A stretch of DNA of 64,000 bases, taken from NCBI GenBank assembly GCA_001570385.1, contig BBYL01000016.1, forward strand, positions 1-64,000, written 5' to 3'. The notes below the pieces were generated by a model, which was not told the origin of the DNA, made no database searches, and saw only the letters and a list, made by a program, of their open reading frames with translations. Positions 1 to 7,739 of the stretch are shown here, piece by piece (position 1 is the stretch's first letter; each line of letters opens with the position of its first letter). The stretch is from Microtetraspora glauca (GTDB lineage: Bacteria; Actinomycetota; Actinomycetes; Streptosporangiales; Streptosporangiaceae). Both the position numbers and the translations under genes were made by a program.

Positions 1-756
1 CGGGGGCTTGCTCCGGCCGGCCGTGATAGTTGCGATCAGGTGCATACCGCTGTCGCGGTCGCGGGCGCGGTGGTTGCTGGCACGGTCTTACGCCGGCCTC
101 CACAAACCCCCGCCTCCGCGCCCCCCTTTCCCGCCGTAGCATCCCGGTCTGGACGCACTTCCTGGCATGGACGGGTTCAGGGAGACGTCCCCCGGCACCC
201 CGGCGTGGACGCGTTCCGCAGTGAGGGAGCGTTCATGGAGAAGTTCCCCGGTCTGGGAGCGTTCCGCAGTCCGGGCGTCTTTCCGGTCTGGACGTGTTTC
301 CGGGGGTGGGCGCGTTTCCGGGGATGGGCGCGTTCCGCGGTCGGGCGGCTCCGCCGACCTTGAGGCGGCTTCCCCTTGCGTCGCCTCGGCTGTTGGCGCG
401 TGGTTCTGACGTGTCCCGTGGTTCTGGCCCAGTGCGCGGAGCTTTGTGATCTCGTGTACGGACGAGCTCCTCTGGACGGCCCGTCGCCGCCCGACCATGC
501 CGTAGGCGGCGGGCCCGGCTCGGCCCGGGGAAGGAGAAGTCCGACCGGCTCGCCCAGGAGCCGGGAGGAGGGGTTCGGGGGAACTGGCTGTGGCCCGCTC
601 CATGCCCCCGAGTAGGTGTGCGGCGGGAGAGAGGGGCGCGGAGGCGGGGGTTTGTGGAGGCCGGCGTAAGACCGTGCCAGCAACCACCGCGCCCGCGACC
701 GCGACAGCGGTATGCACCTGATCGCAACTATCACGGCCGGCCGGAGCAAGCCCCCG
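1..756. repeat. Large inverted repeat, arms 1-136 and 621-756
   Basis: Bases 1-136 are the reverse complement of 621-756 with 134 of 136 positions matching; the mismatches lie at 125 and 128, near the inner end. Homology stops sharply at 136/621. The outer end is cut by the window edge, so the arms may be longer. The 484-bp centre holds short G-rich tandem repeats (see 251-357) and no credible gene. The arrangement resembles a MITE-like element or two inverted copies of an intergenic repeat, but I see no transposase, target duplication or terminal motif to decide this. Confidence 0.9.
203..357. repeat. 18-bp degenerate minisatellite
   Basis: Units of 17-18 bp follow one another at 251-268, 269-285, 286-303, 304-321, 322-339 and, more degenerate, 340-357. 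They share a core like GTCTGGGCGCGTTTCCGG. Looser copies occur back to about 146. No reading frame through it looks like a protein. It sits between the two arms of the 1-756 inverted repeat. A similar but distinct repeat occurs at 52419-52478. Confidence 0.75.
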
Positions 757-1152
757 TCGCCGTGCCTACGGACACCAGCCAGCGCGACCCGTCCCACAAC
801 ACGGCGTCTACAGGCACTGGCCACCACTACCGGCCCCATAGCCGCAGGCCGCAAGGACACCGGCCACGGCGGCTCCGCGCAGTGCCTGGGATTCCAGCCA
901 CAGTGGCTCGCCCCACGGTGCAGCGTCCACGGTTGCGTTCACGGCCAAGAGCTACTGCGGCTTGTCCTCACAGTCACTGGGCTCAAATGGTGCGCTCCTG
1001 GAAGTTCAAGATGAGGAACCGCGGTGTGCGCGGCTCACGCGGCGCAGCTCCGCCGAGGATCAGCCGATGCCCTTTGTCTGCCGTTTCCTGCGGTTTCGCC
1101 GTGTGATGTCCTCGGGGGCGGCGGCCATGCGGGCTGACAGTAAGGTTGATGC
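757..1152. other. Intergenic region upstream of folC, no gene recognised
   Basis: About 400 bases between the inverted repeat and folC. Several open frames cross it, but none has a recognisable family, a convincing ribosome binding site or consistent third-position GC bias. It may hold the folC promoter or a decayed gene. A folC start upstream of 1153 is excluded by an in-frame TGA at 1147-1149. Confidence 0.5.
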
Positions 1153-2466
1153 GTGGAGTATCGAGAGGTCGAACAGGCCATCATGCGCAGGGGAGTCGAG
1201 TGGGATTTCACGCCCACGCTCGACAGAATCACCGCCTTGGTGGAGCTGCTCGGTGACCCTCACAAGGCATACCCGATCATCCATGTGGCGGGAACGAACG
1301 GCAAGACCAGCACCGCCCGCATGATCGAGTCGCTGCTGCGTGAGCGTAACCTTCGGGTCGGCAGGTTCACCAGCCCTCACCTGAACTCCATGCGTGAGCG
1401 CATCAGTGTGGACGGTGCTCCCATCTCGGAGGAGCGGTTCGCCGAGGTCTACGAGGACATCGCGCCGTACCTCGAGATCATCGACGCCAAAGTCGGAAAG
1501 CTCAGCTTCTTCGAGGTGCTCACCGGCATGGCCTTCGCCGCCTTCGCGGACACCCCCGTGGACGTCGCGGTGATCGAGACCGGCATGGGCGGGACCTGGG
1601 ACGCCACCAACGTCGCCGACGGCACGGTGGCGGTGATCACACCGATCTCGCTGGACCACACCGACTATCTCGGCCCGGACGTCGAAACGATCGCGGGGGA
1701 GAAGGCCGGCATCATCAAGGCGAAGGCGACGGCCGTGCTCTCGCAGCAGCCGCTCCAGGCGGCGGAGGTTCTGATGCGCCGGGCCGCGGAGGTGGGCGCG
1801 ACGGTCGCGCGGGAGGGCCTGGAGTTCGGGGTCCTGCATCGCGAGCTCGGCATGGGTGGTCAGCTGCTCCAGTTGAAGGGGCTGAAGGGCGTCTACGAGG
1901 AGGTCTTCCTCCCTCTGTACGGCGCGCACCAGGCGAGCAACGCGGCGAGCGCGCTGGCCGCCGTCGAGGCGCTGAGCGCCGGTGACGAGCCTCTCGGGGA
2001 CGATCTCGTACGGCAGGCGTTCGCGCAGGCGACCAGCCCCGGGCGGCTGGAGGTCGTCAGGCGGGGGCCGACGGTGGTTCTGGACGCCGCGCACAATCCG
2101 GGCGGCATGGAGGCGAGCGTCGACGCGATCTCCGAGTCCTTCGGTTTCACCAGGCTCATCGCCGTGGTCGCCGTGATGGCCGACAAGGACGTCGACACGA
2201 TCCTGGAGCTCCTCGAGCCCATCGTCGAGGAGATCGTCGTGACGAGGAACACCTCGCCACGATCCATGTCTCCGGAGGATCTCGCGGAGAAGGCGGAGAG
2301 CGTTTTCGGGGCCGAGCGCGTCCACGAGGTTCCCAGGCTGGACGACGCCATCGATCTCGCGGTCGGCCTGGCGGACCAGGGCGACGAGTTCGGGTCCGGC
2401 GTACTGATCACCGGGTCCGTCGTCACCGTGGGCGACGCCCGCGTCCTGCTGAAGGCGGATCGATGA
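1153..2466 (+). CDS. folC: Folylpolyglutamate synthase / dihydrofolate synthase
   Basis: A 437-residue Mur-ligase-like enzyme that adds glutamate to (dihydro)folate using ATP, in the cytoplasm. The P-loop HVAGTNGKTSTAR is near residues 44-56, and the later DAAHNPGG motif (about residue 315) is the family signature of the C-terminal ligase domain. The GTG start is the earliest possible, because TGA at 1147 closes the frame upstream; AAGG at 1143-1146 may be the ribosome binding site. The stop overlaps the ATG of the DUF4233 gene by four bases, so the two are translationally coupled, as in many actinobacteria. Confidence 0.95.
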   Translation: MEYREVEQAIMRRGVEWDFTPTLDRITALVELLGDPHKAYPIIHVAGTNGKTSTARMIESLLRERNLRVGRFTSPHLNSMRERISVDGAPISEERFAEVYEDIAPYLEIIDAKVGKLSFFEVLTGMAFAAFADTPVDVAVIETGMGGTWDATNVADGTVAVITPISLDHTDYLGPDVETIAGEKAGIIKAKATAVLSQQPLQAAEVLMRRAAEVGATVAREGLEFGVLHRELGMGGQLLQLKGLKGVYEEVFLPLYGAHQASNAASALAAVEALSAGDEPLGDDLVRQAFAQATSPGRLEVVRRGPTVVLDAAHNPGGMEASVDAISESFGFTRLIAVVAVMADKDVDTILELLEPIVEEIVVTRNTSPRSMSPEDLAEKAESVFGAERVHEVPRLDDAIDLAVGLADQGDEFGSGVLITGSVVTVGDARVLLKADR

Positions 2467-2825
2467 GCGGCGGGCGTGGTGCAGACATGTTCGAGGTGAC
2501 CCCGGGGATGCGGCGCCTCGCCGCCAGCGTGCTGGGCATGCAGGCGATCGTCGTCGCCCTGTTCACTCCGGTCGCGATCGCCGTGGCACACATCGACACC
2601 ACCGTGGCCGTGTCGGTGGGCATCGGGCTGGCGGTGTTGTGCGTGCTGGTCGCGGGCATGCTGAAGCGGCCGTACGGCTATATCGCGGGCAGTTTCGTCC
2701 AGCTCCTGACGATCGCCACCGGTTTCCTCGTGCCGACGATGTTCGTCCTCGGAGTGCTCTTCGCGGCCCTGTGGATTACGGCGATATTCGTCGCTCGCCG
2801 TGTCGAAGGCGCGACGAAGCGCTAA
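2463..2825 (+). CDS. DUF4233 small membrane protein
   Basis: A 120-residue protein with four predicted transmembrane segments (about 20-40, 46-62, 70-86, 88-108), matching the DUF4233 family that commonly follows folC in actinobacteria. The function is unknown; the conserved link to folC and ndk suggests a housekeeping role. The ATG overlaps the folC stop (ATGA), which implies coupled translation. The short C-terminal tail is basic (RRVEGATKR) and probably cytoplasmic. Confidence 0.85.
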   Translation: MSGGRGADMFEVTPGMRRLAASVLGMQAIVVALFTPVAIAVAHIDTTVAVSVGIGLAVLCVLVAGMLKRPYGYIAGSFVQLLTIATGFLVPTMFVLGVLFAALWITAIFVARRVEGATKR

Positions 2826-2836
2826 AGTCGGCCAGC

Positions 2837-4402
2837 ATGGCCGTCCCCCCGATTCAGGCCCGGACCGCCGTGGCGGTCCGGGGCGTTCGCGTTCCCCTGT
2901 TGCTCGACATCGTGGTCGGGCTCCTCGTCGCGGTGGCGCTGCCACTGGCGATCGTCGCCATCCCGAACACCATCTCTGTTGTGGCGGCCCTGCTGCCGCC
3001 TGACGCCTCACAGGTCGCGATGATGCGGGCGCACGGGCTCGCGTTGCCGGTCATGTTGCTGGCCGTGCCGCTGGCGGCGGTCGCCGTACGCCGCTTCCGT
3101 GCCGCGCCGGTCCTGGTCGCGGGTCTGACGTTGCTCGCGGCCGCCGACGCGGCGGGAGGCTACGCGGGGTCGCCCGTCATGGTCGGCGTGCTGCGCGTCC
3201 TGCACGGCATCGGCGCCGGCCTGTTGCTGCCCGCGACGCTGGTGGCCGCGTGGGAACGTCCGCGGCGCAGGTTCCTGCTGCCGCTCTGGGCGGGGATGCT
3301 CGCGGCGAGCCTGGCAGGGGCGCAGGCCCTCGCCCTGTGGCCGCTGGCCAGGGCGACCTCGTGGCAGGTGACGCTCCAGCCGTATCCGCTCCTCACCGGT
3401 GTCGCGCTCGCGCTGGCCGCCGTGTACCTCGTCCTCTGGATCGTCACGAGCGGCGGCGGTGCCCATGTCCACGGCGGTGTCGACAGTGTCGCCGGAGTCG
3501 CCGGCGACCCCCGAGACGCCGGAGACGTGGAACGGCCGTCGGCCGCGGAGCGGGGTCGGCTGACCCTGGCGGCGGTGCCGGCGGCGGGCATCGCCGTACT
3601 CGCGGTCGGCACGACGTTCGACTGGCCGCCGGTCCTGGTCATCGCCGCGGCGGCCGTCGCGGTGGTCGCGATGCTCGGCCTGGGCGCGGTGGCGGCGTTC
3701 GATGGCCCCGGCGGGCGTGCGCTGGCCTTCACCAACGTCGCCGTCGGACTGGTCGTCCTGCCGACGGCCGCGCAGACGACGTACGTGGAGATGGGCGGCG
3801 TGCGCGGCGGCCCCGGGCTGTCCGGCCTGTGGCTGCCGTTCACGGTGGCCGCCGCCATCGCCGTGGTCGCCGCCTGCGTGGTGGGGGCAGCGGGCGAGCA
3901 GAAGGCCGGAAAGCTCGTCGGAGCCGGCCTGGTGGCGGTGGTGGCCGGTCTCTGCGCGATCAGGCTGATCGCGCCGACCCCGGACGGTCCGCTGCTCGTG
4001 GTGCCGTTCGCGCTTCTGGCCGGGGGTTCCGCGGTGGCGCTGGTCGCCGCGCTGCGGCCGGTGCGGATCGGTACGGCGCTGCTCGGCCTTTCCCTGTGCT
4101 TCCCCGCGGTACTCGCGGGCTTCCTGCTGGGGACGGGCATCCAGCTGACCCATCTGCGCGAGATCGCTCAGTCGGGCGATCCGACGAAGCCGGAGCTGGT
4201 CGCCCAGGCGTTCGTCGACGCGCTGTGGATGTGGGCTCTGGTGGGCGGCTTCGCCGTGGTGGGCATCATCGTGGTCGCGTCGTGGCTGGGGCGCAGGGAG
4301 CCCGGGTCGTCGAGGCGGGAGGCGCAGGTGCTGATCCCGTCGCCCACCCTCTCGCCCGAGGAGGCGGGTACGGAGAGCGGGGAAACCCCCTCAGACCGGT
4401 AA
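2837..4402 (+). CDS. MFS-like polytopic membrane protein
   Basis: A 521-residue integral membrane protein with about 14 hydrophobic segments. The stretch RVLHGIGAGLLLPATLVAAW near residue 120 resembles the TM4 region of drug:proton antiporter-type MFS carriers, so an MFS fold is likely. A hydrophilic loop near residues 205-235 splits the two halves. The substrate cannot be read from the sequence. I chose the ATG at 2837 (eleven bases after the DUF4233 stop); the frame stays open farther upstream, but only inside DUF4233. It probably belongs to the folC transcription unit. Confidence 0.7.
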   Translation: MAVPPIQARTAVAVRGVRVPLLLDIVVGLLVAVALPLAIVAIPNTISVVAALLPPDASQVAMMRAHGLALPVMLLAVPLAAVAVRRFRAAPVLVAGLTLLAAADAAGGYAGSPVMVGVLRVLHGIGAGLLLPATLVAAWERPRRRFLLPLWAGMLAASLAGAQALALWPLARATSWQVTLQPYPLLTGVALALAAVYLVLWIVTSGGGAHVHGGVDSVAGVAGDPRDAGDVERPSAAERGRLTLAAVPAAGIAVLAVGTTFDWPPVLVIAAAAVAVVAMLGLGAVAAFDGPGGRALAFTNVAVGLVVLPTAAQTTYVEMGGVRGGPGLSGLWLPFTVAAAIAVVAACVVGAAGEQKAGKLVGAGLVAVVAGLCAIRLIAPTPDGPLLVVPFALLAGGSAVALVAALRPVRIGTALLGLSLCFPAVLAGFLLGTGIQLTHLREIAQSGDPTKPELVAQAFVDALWMWALVGGFAVVGIIVVASWLGRREPGSSRREAQVLIPSPTLSPEEAGTESGETPSDR

Positions 4403-4520
4403 GCTGCGGGTTGCACGGAGCACCCGAGCGAGCGCGGCCATGAGATCGCCTTGCTGTGGAGGGCCGCCCAGTCGAAGCCGTCGTCGAGTACGGCTGAAGA
4501 TCGCAACAGAGGAGATTCTC

Positions 4521-4931
4521 GTGTCGGAGCGCACGCTTGTCCTGATCAAGCCGGACGGAGTCCGGCGTGGTCTCATCGGCGACGTCATCGGCCGCATCGA
4601 GCGCAAGGGCCTCAAGGTCGTGGCGATGGAGCTGCGCACGCTGGACGCCGAGACCGCCAAGACCCACTACGCCGAGCACGCCGAGCGCCCGTTCTTTGGC
4701 GAGCTGGTGGAGTTCATCACGTCCGCGCCGTTGGTCGCGCTCGTCGTGGAAGGTCCCCGGGCCGTCGAGGCGTTCCGCGCGCTGGCGGGTCTGACCGACC
4801 CGGTGAAGTCGGCCCCCGGCACGATCCGCGGCGACCACGCTCTGGAGATCGGCGAGAACGTCGTCCACGGGTCCGACTCGCCCGAGTCCGCCGCCCGCGA
4901 GATCAAGATCTTCTTCCCCGACCGCTTCTGA
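4521..4931 (+). CDS. ndk: Nucleoside diphosphate kinase
   Basis: A 136-residue enzyme that transfers the gamma phosphate of ATP to nucleoside diphosphates through a phosphohistidine. It begins SERTLVLIKPDGVRRG, a family hallmark, and carries the active-site histidine in IRGDHALEIGENVVHGSDS (the second His, about residue 117). The GTG start at 4521 is preceded by AGAGGAG at 4508-4514. Length is normal. The gene ends in a strong hairpin at 4946-4975, so it probably closes the folC-side transcription unit. Confidence 0.97.
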   Translation: MSERTLVLIKPDGVRRGLIGDVIGRIERKGLKVVAMELRTLDAETAKTHYAEHAERPFFGELVEFITSAPLVALVVEGPRAVEAFRALAGLTDPVKSAPGTIRGDHALEIGENVVHGSDSPESAAREIKIFFPDRF

Positions 4932-4945
4932 GCGCTCGACCACAG

Positions 4946-4975
4946 GAGAGGCCCCGGCTCAAACCGGGGCCTCTC
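4946..4975 (+). terminator. Rho-independent terminator after ndk
   Basis: A perfect 12-bp stem (4946-4957 with 4964-4975) and six-base loop, followed by a GTGTTTTCC tract. It lies 15 bases after the ndk stop and separates ndk from mreB. Confidence 0.85.
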
Positions 4976-5126
4976 GTGTTTTCCCTGGCAGTGACGCTTT
5001 TGATGGCCCTGACCTGGAAGATTTTCCCGCTCGCTGAAGGCTCGATGTGCCGGGCCATGGGTACAACAAGTTACGATTCGAGTGCGATGCGTTATCCCGC
5101 AAACCACCTGAAAGGCCTTCTTCAGC

Positions 5127-6158
5127 ATGGGGAGCAAGCTGGCATTCCTGGGCCGTGACATGGCGGTTGACCTCGGCACGGCGAACACTCTCATCTATGT
5201 CCGGGGGCGCGGCATCGTTCTGAACGAGCCGTCCGTCGTAGCGATCAACAACTCCACCGGAAAGATCGTCGCGGTGGGTATCGAAGCGAAACGGATGATC
5301 GGGCGAACACCCGGAAACATCATCGCGGTGCGTCCCCTGCGTGACGGGGTGATCGCCGACTTCGACATCACCGAACGCATGCTGAGGTACTTCATCCAGC
5401 GTGTCCACAGGCGCCAGCGGTTCGCCAAGCCGCGCATCATCGTCGCGGTCCCCAGCGGGATCACCGGCGTCGAGCAGCGTGCTGTCAAGGAAGCGGGATA
5501 CCAGGCGGGTGCCCGGCGGGTCTACATCGTCGAGGAGCCCATGGCGGCGGCCATCGGCGCCGGCCTTCCCGTCCACGAGCCCACCGGCAACATGGTGGTG
5601 GACATCGGCGGCGGCACCACCGAGGTCGCCATCATATCGATGGGCGGCATCGTCACCTGCCAGTCGATCAGGGTCGGCGGCGACGAGCTCGATCAGGCGG
5701 TCGTGAGCTTCGCCAAGAAGGAGTACTCCCTGATGCTCGGCGAGCGGACCGCCGAGGAAGTGAAGATCGCCATCGGGTCGGCGTACCACGACCACGAGGA
5801 GATCCACGCGGAGATCCGCGGCCGGGATCTCGTCACCGGCCTCCCCAAGACCGTCGTGATCTCCGCAGAGGAGATCCGCCGGGCGACGGCGGAGCAGGTC
5901 AACGCGATCGTCGACGCGGTGAAGACCACTCTGGACCGGTGCCCGCCCGAGCTGTCGGGCGATCTCATGGACCGCGGCATCGCCCTCACCGGCGGCGGCG
6001 CCCTGCTGAAGGGCATGGAAGCACGGTTGAGGGACGAGACCGGCATGCCGGTGCACCTCGTGGACAACGCCCTCGACTCGGTCGCCCTCGGATCGGGCAA
6101 GTGCGTGGAGGACTTCGAAGCGCTCCAGCAGGTGTTGGTGCCGGAGCCCCGCCACTAA
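5127..6158 (+). CDS. mreB: Rod-shape determining protein MreB (actin homologue)
   Basis: A 343-residue bacterial actin. It has the phosphate-1 motif DLGTANTLIYVRG near residue 15 and the phosphate-2 motif VVDIGGGTTEVAIIS near residue 158. In streptomycete-type organisms MreB acts mainly in spore-wall thickening; elsewhere it guides lateral wall synthesis at the membrane. The ATG is the first start in frame. It heads a cluster of five wall genes (mreB-mreC-mreD-mrdA-rodA) in one direction with short gaps. About 150 bases upstream, after the ndk terminator, should contain the cluster promoter. Confidence 0.97.
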   Translation: MGSKLAFLGRDMAVDLGTANTLIYVRGRGIVLNEPSVVAINNSTGKIVAVGIEAKRMIGRTPGNIIAVRPLRDGVIADFDITERMLRYFIQRVHRRQRFAKPRIIVAVPSGITGVEQRAVKEAGYQAGARRVYIVEEPMAAAIGAGLPVHEPTGNMVVDIGGGTTEVAIISMGGIVTCQSIRVGGDELDQAVVSFAKKEYSLMLGERTAEEVKIAIGSAYHDHEEIHAEIRGRDLVTGLPKTVVISAEEIRRATAEQVNAIVDAVKTTLDRCPPELSGDLMDRGIALTGGGALLKGMEARLRDETGMPVHLVDNALDSVALGSGKCVEDFEALQQVLVPEPRH

Positions 6159-6170
6159 TAAGGGGGCGAC

Positions 6171-7217
6171 ATGAGAGATTCTCGCCGCGCCCGCGTGGTC
6201 TTCGGTGCTCTGTTGACCGCCGCGCTGGTGCTGATCACCGTGGGTCACCGGGGCGGTGACTCCTCCGTCGCCGGGCCGCTGCGTCAGTTCGCCTCCACCG
6301 TCTTCGGCACGGCCGAGCGGGCGACCACCACGGTCACCGCTCCCGTGTCCCGGTTCTTCTCGATGCTGGGGGACGCGCCCGGCGCCAAGGACCGCATAGA
6401 GGGCCTGATGAAGGAGAACGCCCAGCTCAAGACCAAGCTGGCCGCCGCGGATATGAACAAGGGCAGGGCCAAGGAGCTCGACCGGATGCTCGGGCTGTCC
6501 GGTCTCGGCCACTACCGGGTGGTCCCCGCACAGGTGATCGCCCGTAGGCACACGGCGGGATTCGAGGACAGCGTGGAGATCGACGTCGGCTCCAGGGACG
6601 GTGTGCGCCGGGACATGACCGTCCTGAACGGCGACGGACTGGTGGGCCGGGTGCTTCGCACCGGGCCGGGCACCTCGACCGTGGTGCTTCTCACCGATCC
6701 CGGATCGTTGGCCGGTGCCCGCCTGGAGGGCGGGAACGAGCTCGGCGTCGTCAGCGGGCTCGGCGAGAACGGCCGGGGCGGCAACCTGATCAGGTTGCGC
6801 CTGCTCGACTCGACCGCGCCCCTGAAGAGGGGGCGGCGGATCGTCTCCTTCGGCTCCCAGAACGGCACGCCGTACGCGCCGGGGGTGCCGATCGGGGAGA
6901 TCGAACGGGTCGACGTGACGCCGGGCGAGCTGACCCGGACCGCCTACGCCCGGCCGTACGCCGACTTCACCGCGCTCGATGTGGTGGGCGTCGTCGTCCG
7001 GGCCCCTGATCGCGATCCGCGCGATTCGGTCCTGCCGGAAGAGCCGCGAAAGGCCGTTCCCGGCAAGAAGGACCAGGCCAAGGACAAGCAGAAGGACCAG
7101 CACAAGGAGAAGCAGAAGGCTCAGCGGCGCGACCAGGCTGAGCCGAGGGACCCGGCCGGACAGGTGAACGAGCCGGACCCCGCGGCGGAGCCGCGCCAGA
7201 GCGAGGGGAGGGACTGA
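6171..7217 (+). CDS. mreC: Rod-shape determining protein MreC
   Basis: A 348-residue protein with an N-terminal membrane anchor (about residues 10-26), a coiled-coil-like segment rich in K/E/L near 75-108, and the double beta-barrel MreC domain up to about residue 280. It links MreB to the periplasmic penicillin-binding protein. The C-terminal 60 residues are an unusually charged, Lys/Gln/Asp-rich tail with KDQ/KEK repeats that looks disordered. It lies 12 bases downstream of mreB. Confidence 0.95.
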   Translation: MRDSRRARVVFGALLTAALVLITVGHRGGDSSVAGPLRQFASTVFGTAERATTTVTAPVSRFFSMLGDAPGAKDRIEGLMKENAQLKTKLAAADMNKGRAKELDRMLGLSGLGHYRVVPAQVIARRHTAGFEDSVEIDVGSRDGVRRDMTVLNGDGLVGRVLRTGPGTSTVVLLTDPGSLAGARLEGGNELGVVSGLGENGRGGNLIRLRLLDSTAPLKRGRRIVSFGSQNGTPYAPGVPIGEIERVDVTPGELTRTAYARPYADFTALDVVGVVVRAPDRDPRDSVLPEEPRKAVPGKKDQAKDKQKDQHKEKQKAQRRDQAEPRDPAGQVNEPDPAAEPRQSEGRD

Positions 7218-7222
7218 TCGCC

Positions 7223-7726
7223 ATGGCGCGCAACCTCGTCGCCGGGCTGCTGGTCTTCGTCGCCCTTGTCGTGCAGGTGACGGTCCTGAACCGGTTGCCG
7301 GTCCGCGTGGTCCCCGATCTGGTCCTGCTGGTCGTGATCGCTCTGGCCGCGGTCAGGGGCGCGAACGCCGGCATGATCATCGGCTTCTGCGCGGGCCTCG
7401 CCGCCGACATCCTGCCCCCCGCAGGAGGCGTGCTCGGCCAGTACGCCCTGGTCCTGTGCATCACCGGATTCGTGGCGGGCAAGCTGGCCGCGCACGCCCC
7501 GCTGGTCGCCACGGAGGTGTGCGCGGTCCTCGCCCCGGCTCTCACGGTGGGGGTCGGAGCCCTGATCACGGACGACGGCGTCGGCTGGGCCTATATGCGA
7601 ACCGTGTGGCCGTGGGTGGCGCTGTGCAATCTGATCGCCGCCCCGGTCGTGTTGTGGGCGGTACGGCGACTCCACCGCGAGCGGCGGGGACAGGCCGTGC
7701 TGATGCCCAGCTGGAGACGGATATAA
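7223..7726 (+). CDS. mreD: Rod-shape determining protein MreD
   Basis: A 167-residue protein with five predicted membrane segments, typical of MreD, the integral membrane partner of MreC and RodA. It starts five bases after mreC and ends 13 bases before mrdA, so it is clearly part of the same operon. Length and position match the family; sequence conservation in MreD is low, so the call rests partly on context. Confidence 0.92.
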   Translation: MARNLVAGLLVFVALVVQVTVLNRLPVRVVPDLVLLVVIALAAVRGANAGMIIGFCAGLAADILPPAGGVLGQYALVLCITGFVAGKLAAHAPLVATEVCAVLAPALTVGVGALITDDGVGWAYMRTVWPWVALCNLIAAPVVLWAVRRLHRERRGQAVLMPSWRRI

Positions 7727-7739
7727 GCGAGGGGGCCGC

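Noticed and set aside
88..860. Long minus-strand frames over the minisatellite (209 and 227 codons)
   Set aside because: The six-residue repeats in these frames reflect the 18-bp DNA repeat, and composition is typical of non-coding GC-rich DNA.
618..1106. Open frame of 162 codons running out of the inverted repeat
   Set aside because: It is Arg/Pro-rich, has no family match that I recognise and no ribosome binding site; a mirrored frame occurs in the other arm for purely structural reasons.
1153..4931. valS upstream of folC
   Set aside because: valS often precedes folC in actinobacteria, but nothing in 1-1152 resembles it; the gap carries repeats instead.
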